64,000 bases of DNA, taken from contig NW_004454282.1 in the NCBI RefSeq assembly GCF_000283155.1, positions 2,601,939 through 2,665,938 on the forward strand, in the 5' to 3' direction. Position 1 is the first letter of the stretch. The number at the start of each line of letters is the position of its first letter. This document shows positions 36,955-49,632 of the stretch, piece by piece. Source of the stretch: Ceratotherium simum simum (taxonomy: Eukaryota; Chordata; Mammalia; Perissodactyla; Rhinocerotidae). Made by a program: the position numbers and the translations under genes. Below the pieces are notes generated by a model. The model was not told the DNA's origin and searched no databases. It worked only from the letters and a program-made list of their open reading frames with translations.

Positions 36955-38240
36955 TAGTCAATTGGTTTTCAACATAGGTACCAAGACAATTAAATGGGGG
37001 AAAATAGTCTCTTCACCAAATGGTGCTGGGACAACTGGATTTCCACGTGCAAAAGAATGGAGTTGGACCCGTACCTCACACCATATATACAAGTTAACAC
37101 AAAATGGATCAAAGATCTAAATAATAAGAGCTAAAACTATAAACCTCCTAGAATTTACTCCTAGATATAAATCTTTATGACCTTGGATTAGGCAGTAGTT
37201 TCTTGATATGACACCAAAACATAAGCAACAAAACAAAAAATAGATAAATTGGACTTCATCAAACTTAAAAACTTTTGTGCTTCAAAGGACAATATCAACA
37301 AAGTGAAGAGAGAACTCACAGATAGGGAGAAAATATTTGCAAATCATTTTTCTGATAGGGATAATTTACATTCTTACAACTTGACAATAACAAAAACTTA
37401 CAACTCCACAATAAAAGAAAAAAATAACCCAATTTAAAAATAGGTGAAGTATTTGAATAGACATTTCTCCAAAGAAAATATACAAATGGCTGATAAACAC
37501 ATGAAAAGATGCTCAATATCATCAGTCATTAGGGAAATGCAAATGGAAACCACAATGAGACAGCACTATGATGGTGGACAACAGTAAGTGTTGATGATGA
37601 TGTAGAGAAATCAGAGCCCTCATACTGCTGGGATTGCAAAATTAGGCAACCACTTTGTAAAACAGTTCATCAGTTCCTCAAAAGGTTGAACATAGTTACC
37701 ATATTACCCACCAATTCCGCTCCTAGATACACGCCCAAGAGAATTGAAAACATGTCTATGTAAAAACTTATACATGAATGTTCATAGCAGCCTTATTCAT
37801 AATAGTTAAAAAGTGGTAACAACTCAAATGTCCATCAACTGATGAATGGATAAACAAAATGTGGTATATCTACACAATGGACTATTATTCAACCATAAAA
37901 CGGAATGAAGTATTGATATATGCCACCACAAAGATGAACCTTCCAAGTAGTATGCTAAATGAAGGAAGCCAGTCACAAAAGGCCATGTATTTTATATGTG
38001 AAATGTCCAGAATCCATAGAGACAGAAAGTAGATTAGTAGTTGCTAGGTGCTGAGGGGAGAGGAGAATGGGGAGTGAATGCTAATGGTTATGGGGTTTCT
38101 TTTTGGAGTGATGCACATGTTCTGGAATTGGATAGTGGTGATAGTTACACCAACTCTGAATTTTCTAAAAGACTGCTGAATTATATACTTTAAAAGTATG
38201 AATTTTGTGGGATGTGAATGATATCTCAGTAAAAAAATGG
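36955..38240 (+). mobile_element. L1 (L1M-type), ORF2 3' part and 3' UTR
   Basis: Sense L1: TGGTGCTGGGACAACTGGAT, GATAAATTGGACTTCATCAAACTTAAAAACTTTTGTGC, AAATGCAAATGGAAACCACAATGAGA, CATGAATGTTCATAGCAGCC, GATGAATGGATAAACAAAATGTGGTATATC, and a 3' UTR ending ATGAATGATATCTCAGTAAA. The reverse transcriptase C-terminal frame is broken by stops and indels. The element is 5'-truncated. Confidence 0.92.
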
Positions 38241-38439
38241 GTACAAATAAAAAATTTCAAGCTTACTGGTGACAAAATATATGCAAATAAAACAGACATA
38301 TCAAATAAAATAATAAAGCATCAACTTTTGACTAAAAAACAAGTGAAAAAAGAAGTAAAGGAGAAGGAAATAAAGGCCAGACGTACTTTTCAGATGACAA
38401 TTTTCGAATGTGTCTGAGGATATATTCTAGGTGGGAGGT

Positions 38440-38600
38440 ACATTCATTTAAAAAAGTTTATTGAAGGCTTATATGTTGGCTAGGACCTTTGGAACACAGC
38501 AATGAATAAGATCCAGGACCAACGTTTGCACGCATTCTCAGAGTTGTGGAGGTGGGAGGCTGGTCAGGTAGATAAGATGGAAGTCAAAAGTCTCTGCTGA
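38440..38600 (-). mobile_element. L2 LINE 3'-end fragment
   Basis: TTTATTGAAGGCTTATATGTTGGCTAGGACC and GGAACACAGCAATGAATAAGATCC fit the antisense L2 3' end. Confidence 0.65.
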
Positions 38601-40149
38601 GGTACCAGGACACAAAGGATGATGCATTCCTGAGGATGGGCCAGAGCATTTATAAAGGTATTAGCTGAAAAAAGTTACAACTGGATTACTTGGAGACCTG
38701 AGTATGTCTCCTCTGCTTGGGGAGGGATGGGGGTGTCTGATCAGGGAATATCGAGAGGATGAATGCAGCTGTCTAGCTGTGTTGACAGCCAAGTAGAAGA
38801 GCGTTTCTGTTACATTGGTGTCAGTTTGCCCATGCAAAGAATTCATGGATTTTCCATTGGGCACATATGGGCCATGTGTGAGGGAGCTGGTGTGGGGGTC
38901 ATCTTAGCCAGAAAGGGGGCCTCCACAGAGGAGGCCTAGGGGTGAATTGCTGGATCTTCAGTGGCTGAGGAGACACTGTGACTCCCAGAATAGTTGTTTT
39001 TCCCCTGAAGAGGGAATGCAGAGGAGGGACCTCTAGCAATGGCAGGCTAATTTCCAACATGCCTATTAAAGTGCCAATGAAAGCAGATGGATGCCATGTA
39101 CCTCCAGATGTGATGCCCTGAGAAGGGCACAGTATCCCTTAGGCAGTATTCCAGCTGGAATCGAACCATGAGGAAACATCGGACAAACCCCAACTGAGGA
39201 GTATTCTATTTTTTTAAGAATGGGGGACTGTATTTTCCAAAAATGTCGTGGTCATAAAAGACAAAGAACAGCATTACAACTAAATGCAGTCTCTGATCCT
39301 AAACTGGATCCTGGACTGGAGAGGGGAAGGTACTAGAAAGGATGTTATTGGGTCAAATGACAAAATGGAAATGTGGACCAGTGATTAGATACAAGGATGC
39401 GTTCAGTGTTTACTGAAGTTGATTATTGTGCTGTGGTCGTGTTAGAGAATATCCTTATTCTTAGGAAATGAACACTGAAATAAGTGTAAAGGACATAATG
39501 TATGCAATTACTCTCTAATGGTTCAGGAAATCATTTCATATGTCTATATCATACATATGAAATGTTATATATTGTATGTGTACATACAGAGAGAACATGA
39601 ATGGTAAAGCAAATGGGCAAAATGTTAATAATAGGTGACTTTGGGTAAAGAGTAGTTTATATGTTAGTACTCTTGCAACTTCTCTGTAGTTTGCAATTAT
39701 TTACGAATAAAAATCTAGGAAAAAGTGCCCATGAATGAAAAAGTCAGCTTTAAGCATCTATCATCTAGGGCTGGAGTATGAAGCGAGCTTGATAACTCCA
39801 GCCAAGTAAGAACTTTGCTGTTCTTGTCACTCATCTCTCCCCACATCCCTTGCTTCCACCCAGGTGGGATCTGAAAATGAAGGTAGGCATGAGGGGAATC
39901 AGGTGGGGAGGATGGCACTATAAGGCAGGAAGGAAAGGGGGGAGTGGATTCTTAGCTTGAAATAATGTTGGGAGCTTTGATTGTTCTATGGGTCTAGATA
40001 ACTTTTTAATTTCTGAGTTGGCACTGTTTGCACCTTAAGGTAGTCGATGTCTGCTGTTACCAGAGTCTTGTCCAATTTTTTATCCAAGGACATGGGAAAG
40101 AACCTTCCCCACTGAATAAATTTTAAAATAGCAGTGGAAGATAGATGTT
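38601..40149. other. Intronic DNA, nothing firmly recognised
   Basis: 39420-39730 ends in TTTGCAATTATTTACGAATAAAAATCTAGG and may be an old 3' untranslated repeat tail. No exon is seen. Confidence 0.4.
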
Positions 40150-40530
40150 TTCTCATTATATCACAAGTCGTTAATGGTCAACATACCCATTACGTAGACA
40201 GATCTTAAGGCAGGACTAGAAGAAAGGCGCTGTTTGGGATCAGAAGGATGACTCTGCATGGTAGGGTGGGGGAGGATGGAGGACAGGGAGCTGAACTTGG
40301 AAGTAAGCTTAAGCATGAGAGATGAAGAGTGGCCTAGGCAGAAAATGGTGATGATGCTAGTCGAGGTGGTGACATGGGAATACGATTTCTGGCAGAGGAA
40401 ACAACTTGGTAAAGATACAGAGTGACATGGCACATGTTTGTGAGAACTGTTAAGTAGTTTGGAATGGCTGGAGCAGCATGTTGGTGGAGGAACGTTTTAA
40501 AGAAATGAAACTGGAGTGGTGGATGGACCA
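40150..40530 (-). mobile_element. Probable L2 LINE fragment
   Basis: GGCAGAGGAAACAACTTGGTAAAGATACAGAG and GTTTGGAATGGCTGGAGCAGCATG follow the antisense L2 order. The match is decayed. Confidence 0.45.
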
Positions 40531-40684
40531 AATGAAGGCCACGCATTCCCGGTTGATGTTCTTTCCATCACACCTGAACATTTGAGGCATCTCAACAGTT
40601 GTTGCTAAGCTCTTTGAGATATACACCAACATGGCTGGGAATCCCAGCTGCTAGCAGTGACTTGAGTCTGTTAGAACCTTGCTA

Positions 40685-41220
40685 CTCAGAGTGGTCCCCA
40701 GACCAGCAGCTTCCAGATCACCTGGGAGCTTGTTAGAATTGCAGATTGTCAGACCCTTCCTCAGACCTACTGCATCAGTGCCTGCATTTTAACAAGGTCC
40801 TTGGATGATTGCTTTGCATATTAAAGTTTGAGAAGTGCTGTTTTTAGAATTCATTTATTCTGCAGGTTAGTGTTTCTCAGAGTGTAGTTGGCAGCAATTC
40901 ACATTAGAATCACTTGGAGAACTTGTTAAAAATGAGGATTCCTAGACACTCCCCTCCACCGGGGCATCTGTATTTTAATAAAATCCCCCAGCAATTATGA
41001 TATACTGTACTCCTGAATTTGAGCACAACTGCCGTGATGTGAAAGCCTAAAAGATTGTCAGTTGAAATCACCTGGGGAAGTTGGGCAGGAACCGTCGCTC
41101 CTGCCCCACCTCCAATGAATTAGAATCTCAGAGGGAGGGGCCCGAGCACTGTATTATTTTTAAAACTCTCCACATCACTGTGACTGTGAAGAGTAGCCAA
41201 GGCTGAGAATCACAACCCTA
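40685..41220. mobile_element. Three consecutive MER5A-type hAT elements
   Basis: Copy 1, 40685-40842 (GTGGTCCCCAGACCAGCAGC ... AAGTTTGAGAAGTGCTG). Copy 2, 40866-41030 (TAGTGTTTCTCAGAGTG ... CATCTGTATTTTAATAAAATCC). Copy 3, 41040-41215 (AAATCACCTGGGGAAGTTGG ... GGCTGAGAATCACAACC). Each is close to full length for a nonautonomous MER5 element. Confidence 0.82.
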
Positions 41221-41429
41221 AAGGGTTTTAGGCAGAGGAGTCAGTTTTAGAAAGAGAATTCCAGCCATCAAGTAGAATTTCAAATATAGCAAACAAAGAA
41301 GCTGCTTTCCAGACATAACTCAGACGGGTCTGGAATGCTTTTTCCCCCTCTGTTGTCTTTATCAGTCCATCTTGTCACTTTTGGTAACTTCAGGGCATGG
41401 ATTCTCAAGAAGGATGGGAAGGAAGATTT

Positions 41430-41660
41430 AATCCTGTGGTTCTTAATGGGGGGTGATTTTGCCCCCAAGAGGACATTTGGCAACATCTTGAGACATTTTT
41501 TATTGTAAGAACTTAGAGATGAGGTGCTACTGACAGCTGAAGTGTAGAGGCCAGGGATGCTGCTAAGCATCCTGCAATGTACAGGACAGCCACCCACAAC
41601 AAAGAATGATAGATGATGCCCACATTGTCAGTAGTGGTGCTGAGAAACCCTGATATCATC
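41430..41660. mobile_element. hAT-type nonautonomous element, family not assigned
   Basis: CCTGTGGTTCTTAATGGGGGGTGATTTTGCCCCC, ACATTTGGCAACATCTTGAGACATTTTT, GGGATGCTGCTAAGCATCCTGC and GTAGTGGTGCTGAGAAACCC form a full-length copy of a common mammalian element with CAGTGGTTCTCAA-type ends. Confidence 0.75.
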
Positions 41661-42464
41661 ACCTTTTTTGAGGGGAGGGGTCATTCTTGAGGTGCCTTCC
41701 TGGAGAATCTCTACTATAATAAGCTACTATTTTGGGTGGGAATGTGTTGTATCTTTCAGGTAGGTGTTCTAGGGGAGAGAAAAAGCTTGATAATCGTTGT
41801 TCTTGGCAGGTACTTTGACTTTAAAAGGCTATTGGATGGTAGGCTGTGTTTGCTGTGATAAAGTGTAAACAAAGGAAACCTAGGTCATGAAATAAATTAA
41901 GAAAGCAACTTTTCTTGTCATTTATGGTAAATGTACAATGCCTTTGAGTGACTGCTGATTTTTTAAATTAGTTCTTTTTCACTGGGTTAGGGTCAGTGAA
42001 AGCGTCTCTTTGGAGGGCATTGAAGGGATGCTTAATAGGTAAAAAGTCAAAAGTGTGTGGGTAGTTTTGGTAGGGGCTCATTGGGAAATTCTGGGCTGGG
42101 GGAAAGCACTGAGGGGCTCCGAGTTGGGTCTTCAATGGAGAGCAGGAAAGAGAGGAACACAGAGCAAGACAAATGGGGCTCTGTCTTCCTTTGCTTGGTG
42201 ATATCCACTTGCCTTCTTGTCTCTCCATGGAGAAGTGGGTCCAAATCAGCAATGACAGCTTTACTCAGTCAGTTGTGGTGCCTTGAACGCTGCGTGGAGA
42301 TCGTGTGAGGAAAGGGCACTGTTGTGGTTGAACAGCAGCGTGCCCTCTAGACTCTGGGCCATATTAGGAGGTCTGGCCCACTTCACAGAAAAGTAAGTTA
42401 GTTCTGGGGCTGTTGTGCTGCCTATAATGCAACGGATTTCTCTAGCTTCTCATTCTTTCTCTAT
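41661..42464. other. Intronic DNA, nothing firmly recognised
   Basis: 42010-42130 may be antisense L2. No exon is seen. Confidence 0.4.
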
Positions 42465-42690
42465 TGTCCATCCCTCTTCCTACCCTGTCCAATGGCTTGC
42501 AAAAGTTGAGGAGACCTTCTCTTACTGCCTCTCCCATCTCTCTCCGGGTTGGGTTAGGTGCCCCTCTGCTCCAAACACCCTGGAGTTATCTGTTGGCTCC
42601 TCTGTCTCTCCAAGGACACCCAGGGACCGAGTTTTACCAACTTGGTATCTTCAGCACATGGGTGTTTAATAAATGTTTGTTGAATGAAGG
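42465..42690 (+). mobile_element. L2 LINE 3'-end fragment
   Basis: The end GGTATCTTCAGCACATGGGTGTTTAATAAATGTTTGTTGAATGAAGGAG is the L2 terminal sequence. The upstream part is diverged. Confidence 0.6.
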
Positions 42691-43289
42691 AGAAGTCAAA
42701 TTACTTGGAGAAACAGCCTACTTTTCCTTTGTGTAATGGGCATTTCTGATGGGAAAAGCATTTTTCCAGGAGGATCCCGGGATGACCAACCCAATAGCTT
42801 ATGTAACTCTTTTCAGATCAGACATTCAGACCTTCTGAATGCCCTTTTGTAGATGTGACATATCCTCAGAGGTTCACAAGTGCTGTAGTTTTTGAAATAG
42901 CCCGGGGTGTGCATGGTGAAATCATTTTCCTTTAACTCTGAGAGATGCCAAGGATGTAGAGTTCTACACAACAAGCCTTTTTAACCCAAAGTCCATGGAT
43001 TGTTTGCTATTCACAGATCTAACTTAGAGCTGGGTATCCTCTCTCATTTTTTTGTGCGCTTTGTCTATGGTATTTCTTATTTGACAAGTCCATCCAGCTA
43101 TTATCTCCTTTCCAGAATATATTGATTTTCAGGTAGATTGGCAAATTGGGCCAGCTTATATATATATATAGCAAGGTTTCCTTTCTTTCTTTTTTTTAAA
43201 AATTAGGATTTAAAGAAAAATAACCTTGTTTTGAACTTGATGAATGCTTGTTTTTTATAAAAATTGCATACTTTAAAATAAATTTCAGA

Positions 43290-43510
43290 GATGATTTTAA
43301 AGACTTTTTATTATATTAAATTTTAAGCCTATATACAAGTCGAGAGGATAATAGTATAATGAACCTCCATATACCCAACACCCACTTTTAACAGTTACCA
43401 ACTCATGGCCAATCTCATTTTATCTCTCCCCGCACTTCTGTCTCCCCAATTACTTTTAAGCAAATATCAGCCATCATAGCATTTCACCAGAGATTACATT
43501 TTTAAACTGC
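43290..43510 (-). mobile_element. L1 (L1ME-type) 3' fragment
   Basis: ATAATGAACCTCCATATACCCAACACCCACTTTTAACAGTTACCAACTCATGGCCAATCTC is a known antisense L1ME 3' phrase. Confidence 0.8.
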
Positions 43511-43879
43511 TGCCTGTTAATGGTATAAAACTATTTGAGTAGACAAGGGAATCAGCAGGGAAAAGCTTCCCTCTGTGGCAGTCCCTCTGGGCATTAGGCT
43601 TTGGGCCAGGGAATGCTCATTGCCAGAGTGTCCTGTGGTTAATGCAAATAACTGAGGCCATCTGGGGAGTCAGTGATGTAATCTCTCTCTTTTTCACCCT
43701 TCTTCCTCTCCATTATAAACCAGCAAACGCCCAACCCCAAACCCTGACAAAACAAAGCATGTTTTCCCAGCCGGGGAAATCAGACACTATTGTTAACCTT
43801 TTACATGAAGGGAAAATTTTGTTTTCTGTTATCAGCGAGATCATCCTCCTTTTTTATGAGAACAGCTACTGTTCCATTT

Positions 43880-44264
43880 TCATCTTTTATTGAGGTATTA
43901 CATACACACACAAACCTTAAATGCACAGCTTGAAGAAGTTTTAAATACATATATACCCCCCACTCAGAGTGAGTTAGAGAACATTTCCAGAACCCCAGAA
44001 AGTGCCCCTTCCCCGGGAAATAACCACCCCACCCCCCCGAAGGTGGTACCACCCCCACTATTCTGACCCTATAGATAACAAAGAACATTTGCCTGTTCTT
44101 GAACATAATATAAATGGATTCATTCAGTGTAAATGGACTCTTTTTTTGCTTTAGCATCTTGCACTCAAAATAATGTTTATGAAATCCGTCCATGTTGTTA
44201 TGTGTAACAATAGTTGGTTTCCCATTGCAGTGTAGCGTGAATACGCAATTTGTTTATCCATTCT
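43880..44264 (-). mobile_element. L1 (L1M-type) 3' fragment
   Basis: TTTTATTGAGGTATTACATACACACAC, GTGCCCCTTCCCCGGGAAATAACCACCCC and TCCGTCCATGTTGTTATGTG fit antisense L1M. Confidence 0.78.
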
Positions 44265-44515
44265 ATCATAGCAGCTAATATTTATTGTTTACTCTGTGCT
44301 AGGATCTGTACTAAGTGCTTTAAGTGAAGTAGTTAATTTAATCTTTCTAGTTAGTTTGTTAGTTACCCATTGTGGTTATTGCCCTTTTATAGGCAAGAAA
44401 CGAAAATTTACAGAGATTAGATAATTTTCCCCAAGATCATGCAACTAACATGGGATAGAGCTGAGGTTTAAACCCAATCAGCCAGATTGCAGATTAGTGT
44501 ACACTTCAGCACTTC
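44265..44515 (-). mobile_element. MIR SINE
   Basis: Antisense MIR: TAATATTTATTGTTTACTCTGTGCTAGGATCTGTACTAAGTGCTTT, then CAGAGATTAGATAATTTTCCCCAAGATCATGCAACTAACATGG. Confidence 0.85.
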
Positions 44516-44614
44516 CTCGTTTGGCTTTTCAATGAGTTACCTGACTTGGAATGTAAGCTTTCACATACTTCATCAGGTCTTAGGGCTCTGCAGTCCCTTT
44601 GGGATGGTCTGTTT

Positions 44615-44735
44615 TCTGGAGGAAGACATGCAGACACAGAAAGCTTCAGAACCTGGCCAAGGCTGCTCAGCTAGTGAGTGACAGAACCAGGGCCAGAACC
44701 CAGGTTTCCAGGTTCCCTGTCTCCTGTTTTGGGGG
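44615..44735 (-). mobile_element. MIR SINE fragment
   Basis: CCAAGGCTGCTCAGCTAGTGAGTGACAGAACCAGGGCCAGAACCCAGG is the antisense MIR core and tRNA-related end. Confidence 0.85.
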
Positions 44736-44809
44736 CGTTGTCTTTGGTAGTGGTGAAAGCCTTTGTTCATTTCCATTGCCAGCAGAATGCAATATGTTTT
44801 ATCACTCTA

Positions 44810-45170
44810 CAGTTCACCTAGGACTCTTGGTTGCAAACAACAGAAACTGACTAACATAAGCCACAGAGGAAACCTTTGGAAGAATATGGATAGCTCACAG
44901 AATCAGTAGGGAGGTGGGGAACCAGGCTTAGGTGCTAAGGGAGGTAGACTCTCCACATTGCCCCTGGACATCTGGCCCTGTTTAACTGGTGCTGGATCTG
45001 TCTTTGTATCCATCTGTCCAGGCACAGAGGCCGGGGCAGAGCCTCCAATTGTCCAAGTGTAGGCAGATACCTGTGTTCAGGTGGAAGGAACTTCTGGTCC
45101 ATTTTGTCTTCCACAGTGGGAAGACGTTGCCTTCTCAACTAAGTTTTTACTTCCGTTCTCTGGGTTAAAG
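44810..45170. mobile_element. Old interspersed repeat, family not assigned
   Basis: GCAAACAACAGAAACTGACTAACATAAGCC, GGAAGAATATGGATAGCTCACAGAATC and CTAAGTTTTTACTTCC belong to a recurring mammalian repeat related to the block at 10085-10430. Confidence 0.5.
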
Positions 45171-46739
45171 CTCATCCATATTCAATAATCCTTGCAACTA
45201 GGTAAATAAAAATTTAATTGGCCAAGCTAAAGTAGGTCAAAAAGGAAGTTTCCACCCACATTTCTAGTTTATTAATGTATTTGTGAATGATGGTCCTGCA
45301 GCCAGGAAAGATGATAAAGGCATAGGGTAGCAACCTTGGGTGTTTTCTACTCAGAAAAAGCAAATGGTCACCTAAGTGGGAAAAAATTACCTTGTTGTCC
45401 TTTGTCTTTTAGTAACAATGTCTGTGTTTTCTGCAGACAGGTAATGGAAGGTTTATTTGGCAGTCCCAATTGGAAAATGTCACTTAACTTCAAAGGGCTC
45501 CTGTCATGACTTGGGAAATGTGATTATCATGCAACAGACACAAGAACGTGCTGTACTGGTTTCCTTTTATAGTGAACTGGAGTTAATTACTTGTTCATGG
45601 AAGGGTTTTTTTTGAAATATGAGTAGGTTTTCCTTTTGTGAATGCTGTTTTAGAGTGTCTTCCATCTTGAATATCCACTCATTTATTCGTTGGTCCCATA
45701 TTTACTGAATGCACTGGGACAGGATAATTAATAAGGCAGATGAACCCTACCCTTGTGAGCCTTTTAGTCTAGTAAGTTTGAGTTGGGCGAGTCCTTAAAA
45801 TACGGATTATTTTGTATTCCTTTTTCGTTACTTCTTTTAAATCTTAACTCCCTTGTTTGGGGAATTAATAACCCCCTTCTCTTTGTTAATTATATATTGT
45901 CTGTTCCTTCTGAAATTTTTATTGCCTCTTTTTCAAAAAAAGGCAAGATCCATTCAATCAACATTTAAATTTTTCATATTTGTAGCTCATGTAAATGTAC
46001 ACTTGACTTCTCCCTATATAAAATTGCATTTATATATGCTTGCTGAATGGAGAATTTTTAAAAAATGATAGCTTGTTGATTGTCTTTTTGATCAATGAAG
46101 TGGGTTTGAAGAGCTCAAATTCTGTGAGAGAAGGGACTGTGCTTGTCTAATTAACTGCTACAGCATAAGCTAGTGGATGGGGGTAAGAGTGAAATGGATA
46201 CTTGGCAACCTGAAGGAGAGGCTGCAGCAGAGGTTGACTAGGCACACAGCAAACTCATTTCTTCTTCCTGGATGTGCAGCTGAACTACATTTCTTAGCTC
46301 CTTAGCATTATGGTGGGATCGTATGTTTGGTTATCACTGATGACCTGTGAGTGCATGTTTTATGTTGCATCCAGGCAAAGCGGTTAAGAGCCAGTTTGCC
46401 TTCTCATTGCTCTCATCCCTAGAAAATCTCCTACATGTGGAGATGTGAGATCTGGGGACCTCTGAGAGATTTCTTTAGAATGTATGCCCAGTGGAGAACT
46501 GCTGGATTACGTGTTATAGGTTATATGTGTCTGCTTAATTTGACTCTTTGCCCTCCGCAGTAGCCACACCCATCAATAGTGCAGAAAGGTTTTTATATCC
46601 CCACTGATGCTTGGCATTATCCAACTTGTTGCCTTTTATCACTCTCTAGTTGTAAAGTGAGATCTCAGTAAGATATTGAACAGTGATGAATACAAAACGG
46701 TCATTTAAAAAAGTTAATTTTCAATGATAAATGCATATC
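45171..46739. other. Intronic DNA with one L2 fragment
   Basis: 45670-45785 is an antisense L2 3' end (ATTTACTGAATGCACTGGGACAGG ... CTACCCTTGTGAGCC). Otherwise nothing is recognised. Confidence 0.5.
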
Positions 46740-46935
46740 CTTTAGAAAGTGAAGTATTGGGGGTTGGAGGGGGAACTGCTTCGTAGATACAGGGGTTCCT
46801 TTTGGGGGTAATGAAAATGTTTTGGAACTAGATAGAGGTAGTGGTTGCACAACATTCTGAATGTACTAAATGCCACTGAATTCACTTTAAAATGATTAAT
46901 TTTTTATTATGTGAATTTGGACCAAAAAAAGTCAA
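46740..46935 (+). mobile_element. L1 (L1M-type) 3' UTR end
   Basis: TTTTGGGGGTAATGAAAATGTTTTGGAACTAGATAGAGGTAGTGGTTGCACAAC and CACTTTAAAATGATTAATTTTTTATTATGTGAATT are the typical L1M terminal sequence. Confidence 0.9.
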
Positions 46936-47959
46936 ATATTGATAAAATGCAGAATAAAAATAACAATCCTATGTCTGACACTTCACATCTTCCCACTTTT
47001 CAGAGGGAACAATTTAAAATATTTTAACATTTTCTTCTGGTATTTACCACTGTATTTCTAGGTGATGTGTTTCTCTTGATGTCTATAGATTAGTCTATTT
47101 TCAATATCATCTGTTGACTTCCTCTTATTGTAGATGAGGTTGACTTTCTGATACTTTCCCGTTCCTCCTCCATCCTCCCATTAGAGTTATATTAATTTTT
47201 TTGGCTAAACTAATATTCAGTCTTAGATTTTTATGATTATGTAAATATTGTTCACTGTTGAGCTAAAGACATACTCAATTTTAATATGCAGCTTTCCCCT
47301 GGAGTTAGTAATGATCCTGTTTTTCTTTATTTGCATGGTTCTTTTGTAGCATTTATTGAGTCTTCTCTCCCTCTGAAAGACTCAGTACATTTCCATGTGG
47401 CAGGCGCATGGGATGATCTGTCACTCCTGGTCCTTACCACCATCCTCAGCCCCTGGAGCGCTTTGTTCTTGGTCCAGGTTGGGTGGTGACATGCCCTGCA
47501 CAGTGTCACCATGGGTTTCTAAGCCTTTCTGGGCTCAACAGAGCAAATTGGCTAGCTTCTCACTGGTACCCCCTCTGCAGACACATAGGCTTCACTTCCT
47601 TCCATCTATCAAATTCCACCCTCTATCCTCTTTCCATCTTCATTTACTGCAACTTGGGAAGATGGAGTTAGTTTCATAGAAGATAGGCTTGGGTTTTTTG
47701 TTTTTAATTTTCCTTGTGTTGGTTTTTTTGCAGGGTGGGGCGAGAGGGAAGAGGGAGAGGAAAGGTCTTTATTCTGCCCTATGAAAACTTTGAATCAAGT
47801 TCAAGCTTTTGTAAGCCTCAATTAACATACTCTCTAGATTTGGATAGATCTCCCTAGTCACAGGGATCTACAGCTACATTGTATTTGTAGTACTAACTTC
47901 CTCAACTTTCTTTTCCTCTCCAGCACCCCCATCCTTCCTCTTCTTCTGTCTCCCCTCAC
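46936..47959. other. Intronic DNA, nothing firmly recognised
   Basis: 47000-47250 is T-rich and may be an old L1. No exon is seen; open frames at 47286-47679 lack recognisable protein. Confidence 0.4.
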
Positions 47960-48775
47960 CCCCTTAAATAACTGACTGCTCTTGATTTTCAACCTGCTAG
48001 TTGATGGATGGCCTACTCCACATTTCAGCTTTGATGTTTCATAGGCATGTCAAACTAAGCAAATAGTTTAAAATAGCAAATTTTAAAATAAAATTCTTGA
48101 TTTCTACTCCTCTCTCCCAAATCCATCCCTCCCCAGCCAGCCTTCCCTTTCTTGGTAGGCACCATCACCGAAAAGAAAACCCTCTTAGAAACAAAAACCA
48201 GGTTCTTCTTTGCTTCAAGTCCTTTGGTAGCTTCCCATTGCTTTTAGAATGATAGATGCCTCACCATGGCCTCCACAACCCTCTGCATGGTGCTACCTCT
48301 GCCTGCTTCTCCAGCTGCATCTCCAGTAACTCTCCCTTTTGCCCACTACCCTCAAGCCCCTCTTTTCTACTATTTTTTAACCTCATCAAGATTTTCTTCC
48401 AACTCAGGGCCTTTGTACTTGATATTCCCTCTGCCTGGCAGGCTTTGCCTCCAGATTTTTATCAAGAATGGTTCCTTCTCATCCTTCAGCTCTCCATTCA
48501 GAAACCTCGGTGCTGGAGATGCCATTCATGATGACCATGTGTAAAATGCTGCTTCTCCACAACAGCCATGTTGTGTCAATATATAGTTCTTGCCACCATA
48601 GTACTTTTAACTTGCTGCGATTTAACTTGTGTATTTGACTAATTTTTCACTGTCACTAGGATTGTGTTAAGAAACCTGTGCATCTGGTTCACTTTTATAG
48701 TTTCAGCACCCAGCACTATGCCCAGCACACAGCAGGCACTTGAATAAATAGTGGTTGAATCCATGAATAGACTCC
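47960..48775 (+). mobile_element. L2 LINE 3' end
   Basis: CAGGGCCTTTGTACTTGATATTCCCTCTGCCTGGCAGGCTTTGCC encodes the RAFVLDIPSAWQALPPD remnant of L2 ORF2 at about 48408-48456. The tail CCCAGCACACAGCAGGCACTTGAATAAATAGTGGTTGAAT follows. Confidence 0.88.
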
Positions 48776-49499
48776 TGGGGGCTTAGAGCTGGCAGTGACT
48801 TCAGACACACACCTGCCATTGCTTCTGGAGCCCTAGGGATTACGGTATGATTAAATCTTTAATTCAACAGCTGTCACTGTGGTGCTACTCTGCCTCTGGG
48901 CCCTGGGTTATCAGAGCGAACAGAACAGACACAAGTTTCTGCCACCAGCGACCTTATATTCTCGAGTTTAAAATTCTAGGGATGTGGAGGACAGTGTAGA
49001 GATGGTGGGGTTGCAGCTGTTCTTCTGGCAGCCTTTATTCTCTGAGTCCCTGATGTGTGGCTCCTTCCAAGGTTGGCTTCTTTGCTCTCCCACTCCCCTG
49101 GGACCCCACTGCAGAGGGCTCCAACCACGCCTGTGGTTCTTCTTGCTCCCGTCTTCTCTTAACTGTATACCACAAGTCCTGGTGTCAGAGTTAACGCATC
49201 TCCCAAGCACCTGAGCGTTCTCCCTCCAGCCAAGTTGTGGAATGCCGTTTAAACCATGGAAGATCACCTGTGGCCTGTTCTGTCTGGTTTCCAGCCCACA
49301 CAGCCCTTTAACACTTAACCCAACCTCTCTATTGAGCTGACTTCTACTTTGCTAGCCCAGTGTGGCATCTGCTAAAGCTTAGGAATATTCCAAAGTAATT
49401 TTTTGAAAGCTTAGTTTAGCTTATTCTTCAGAGGCTTAAAATAACACTTATCACATAAGATATTCTTTGTGACATTTCTTTGGGTTGAGATCAAACTGC
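48776..49499. other. Intronic DNA with one L2 piece
   Basis: 48865-48960 (TCAACAGCTGTCACTGTGG ... GTTTCTGCCACCAGCGACCTTATATTCT) is probably antisense L2. The rest is not recognised. Confidence 0.4.
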
Positions 49500-49503
49500 A
49501 GTG

Positions 49504-49534
<31 letters not shown>

Positions 49535-49580
49535 GTATGTGTATGTGTATACACATGCACATGAATACATACACATACAC
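49500..49580. repeat. (TG)n/(TATG)n tract followed by (AC)-type sequence
   Basis: A pure TG run at about 49500-49526 continues as GTATGTGTATGTG to about 49550, then turns into ACACATGCACATG and ACATACACATACACGC. The two halves are roughly complementary, so the tract is both alternating purine-pyrimidine and a loose inverted repeat. Confidence 0.9.
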
Positions 49581-49632
49581 GCTCCCTTCCCCCAAATAGG
49601 TATTGTGTATGTTCTTCTACTGGATTTCCTGT

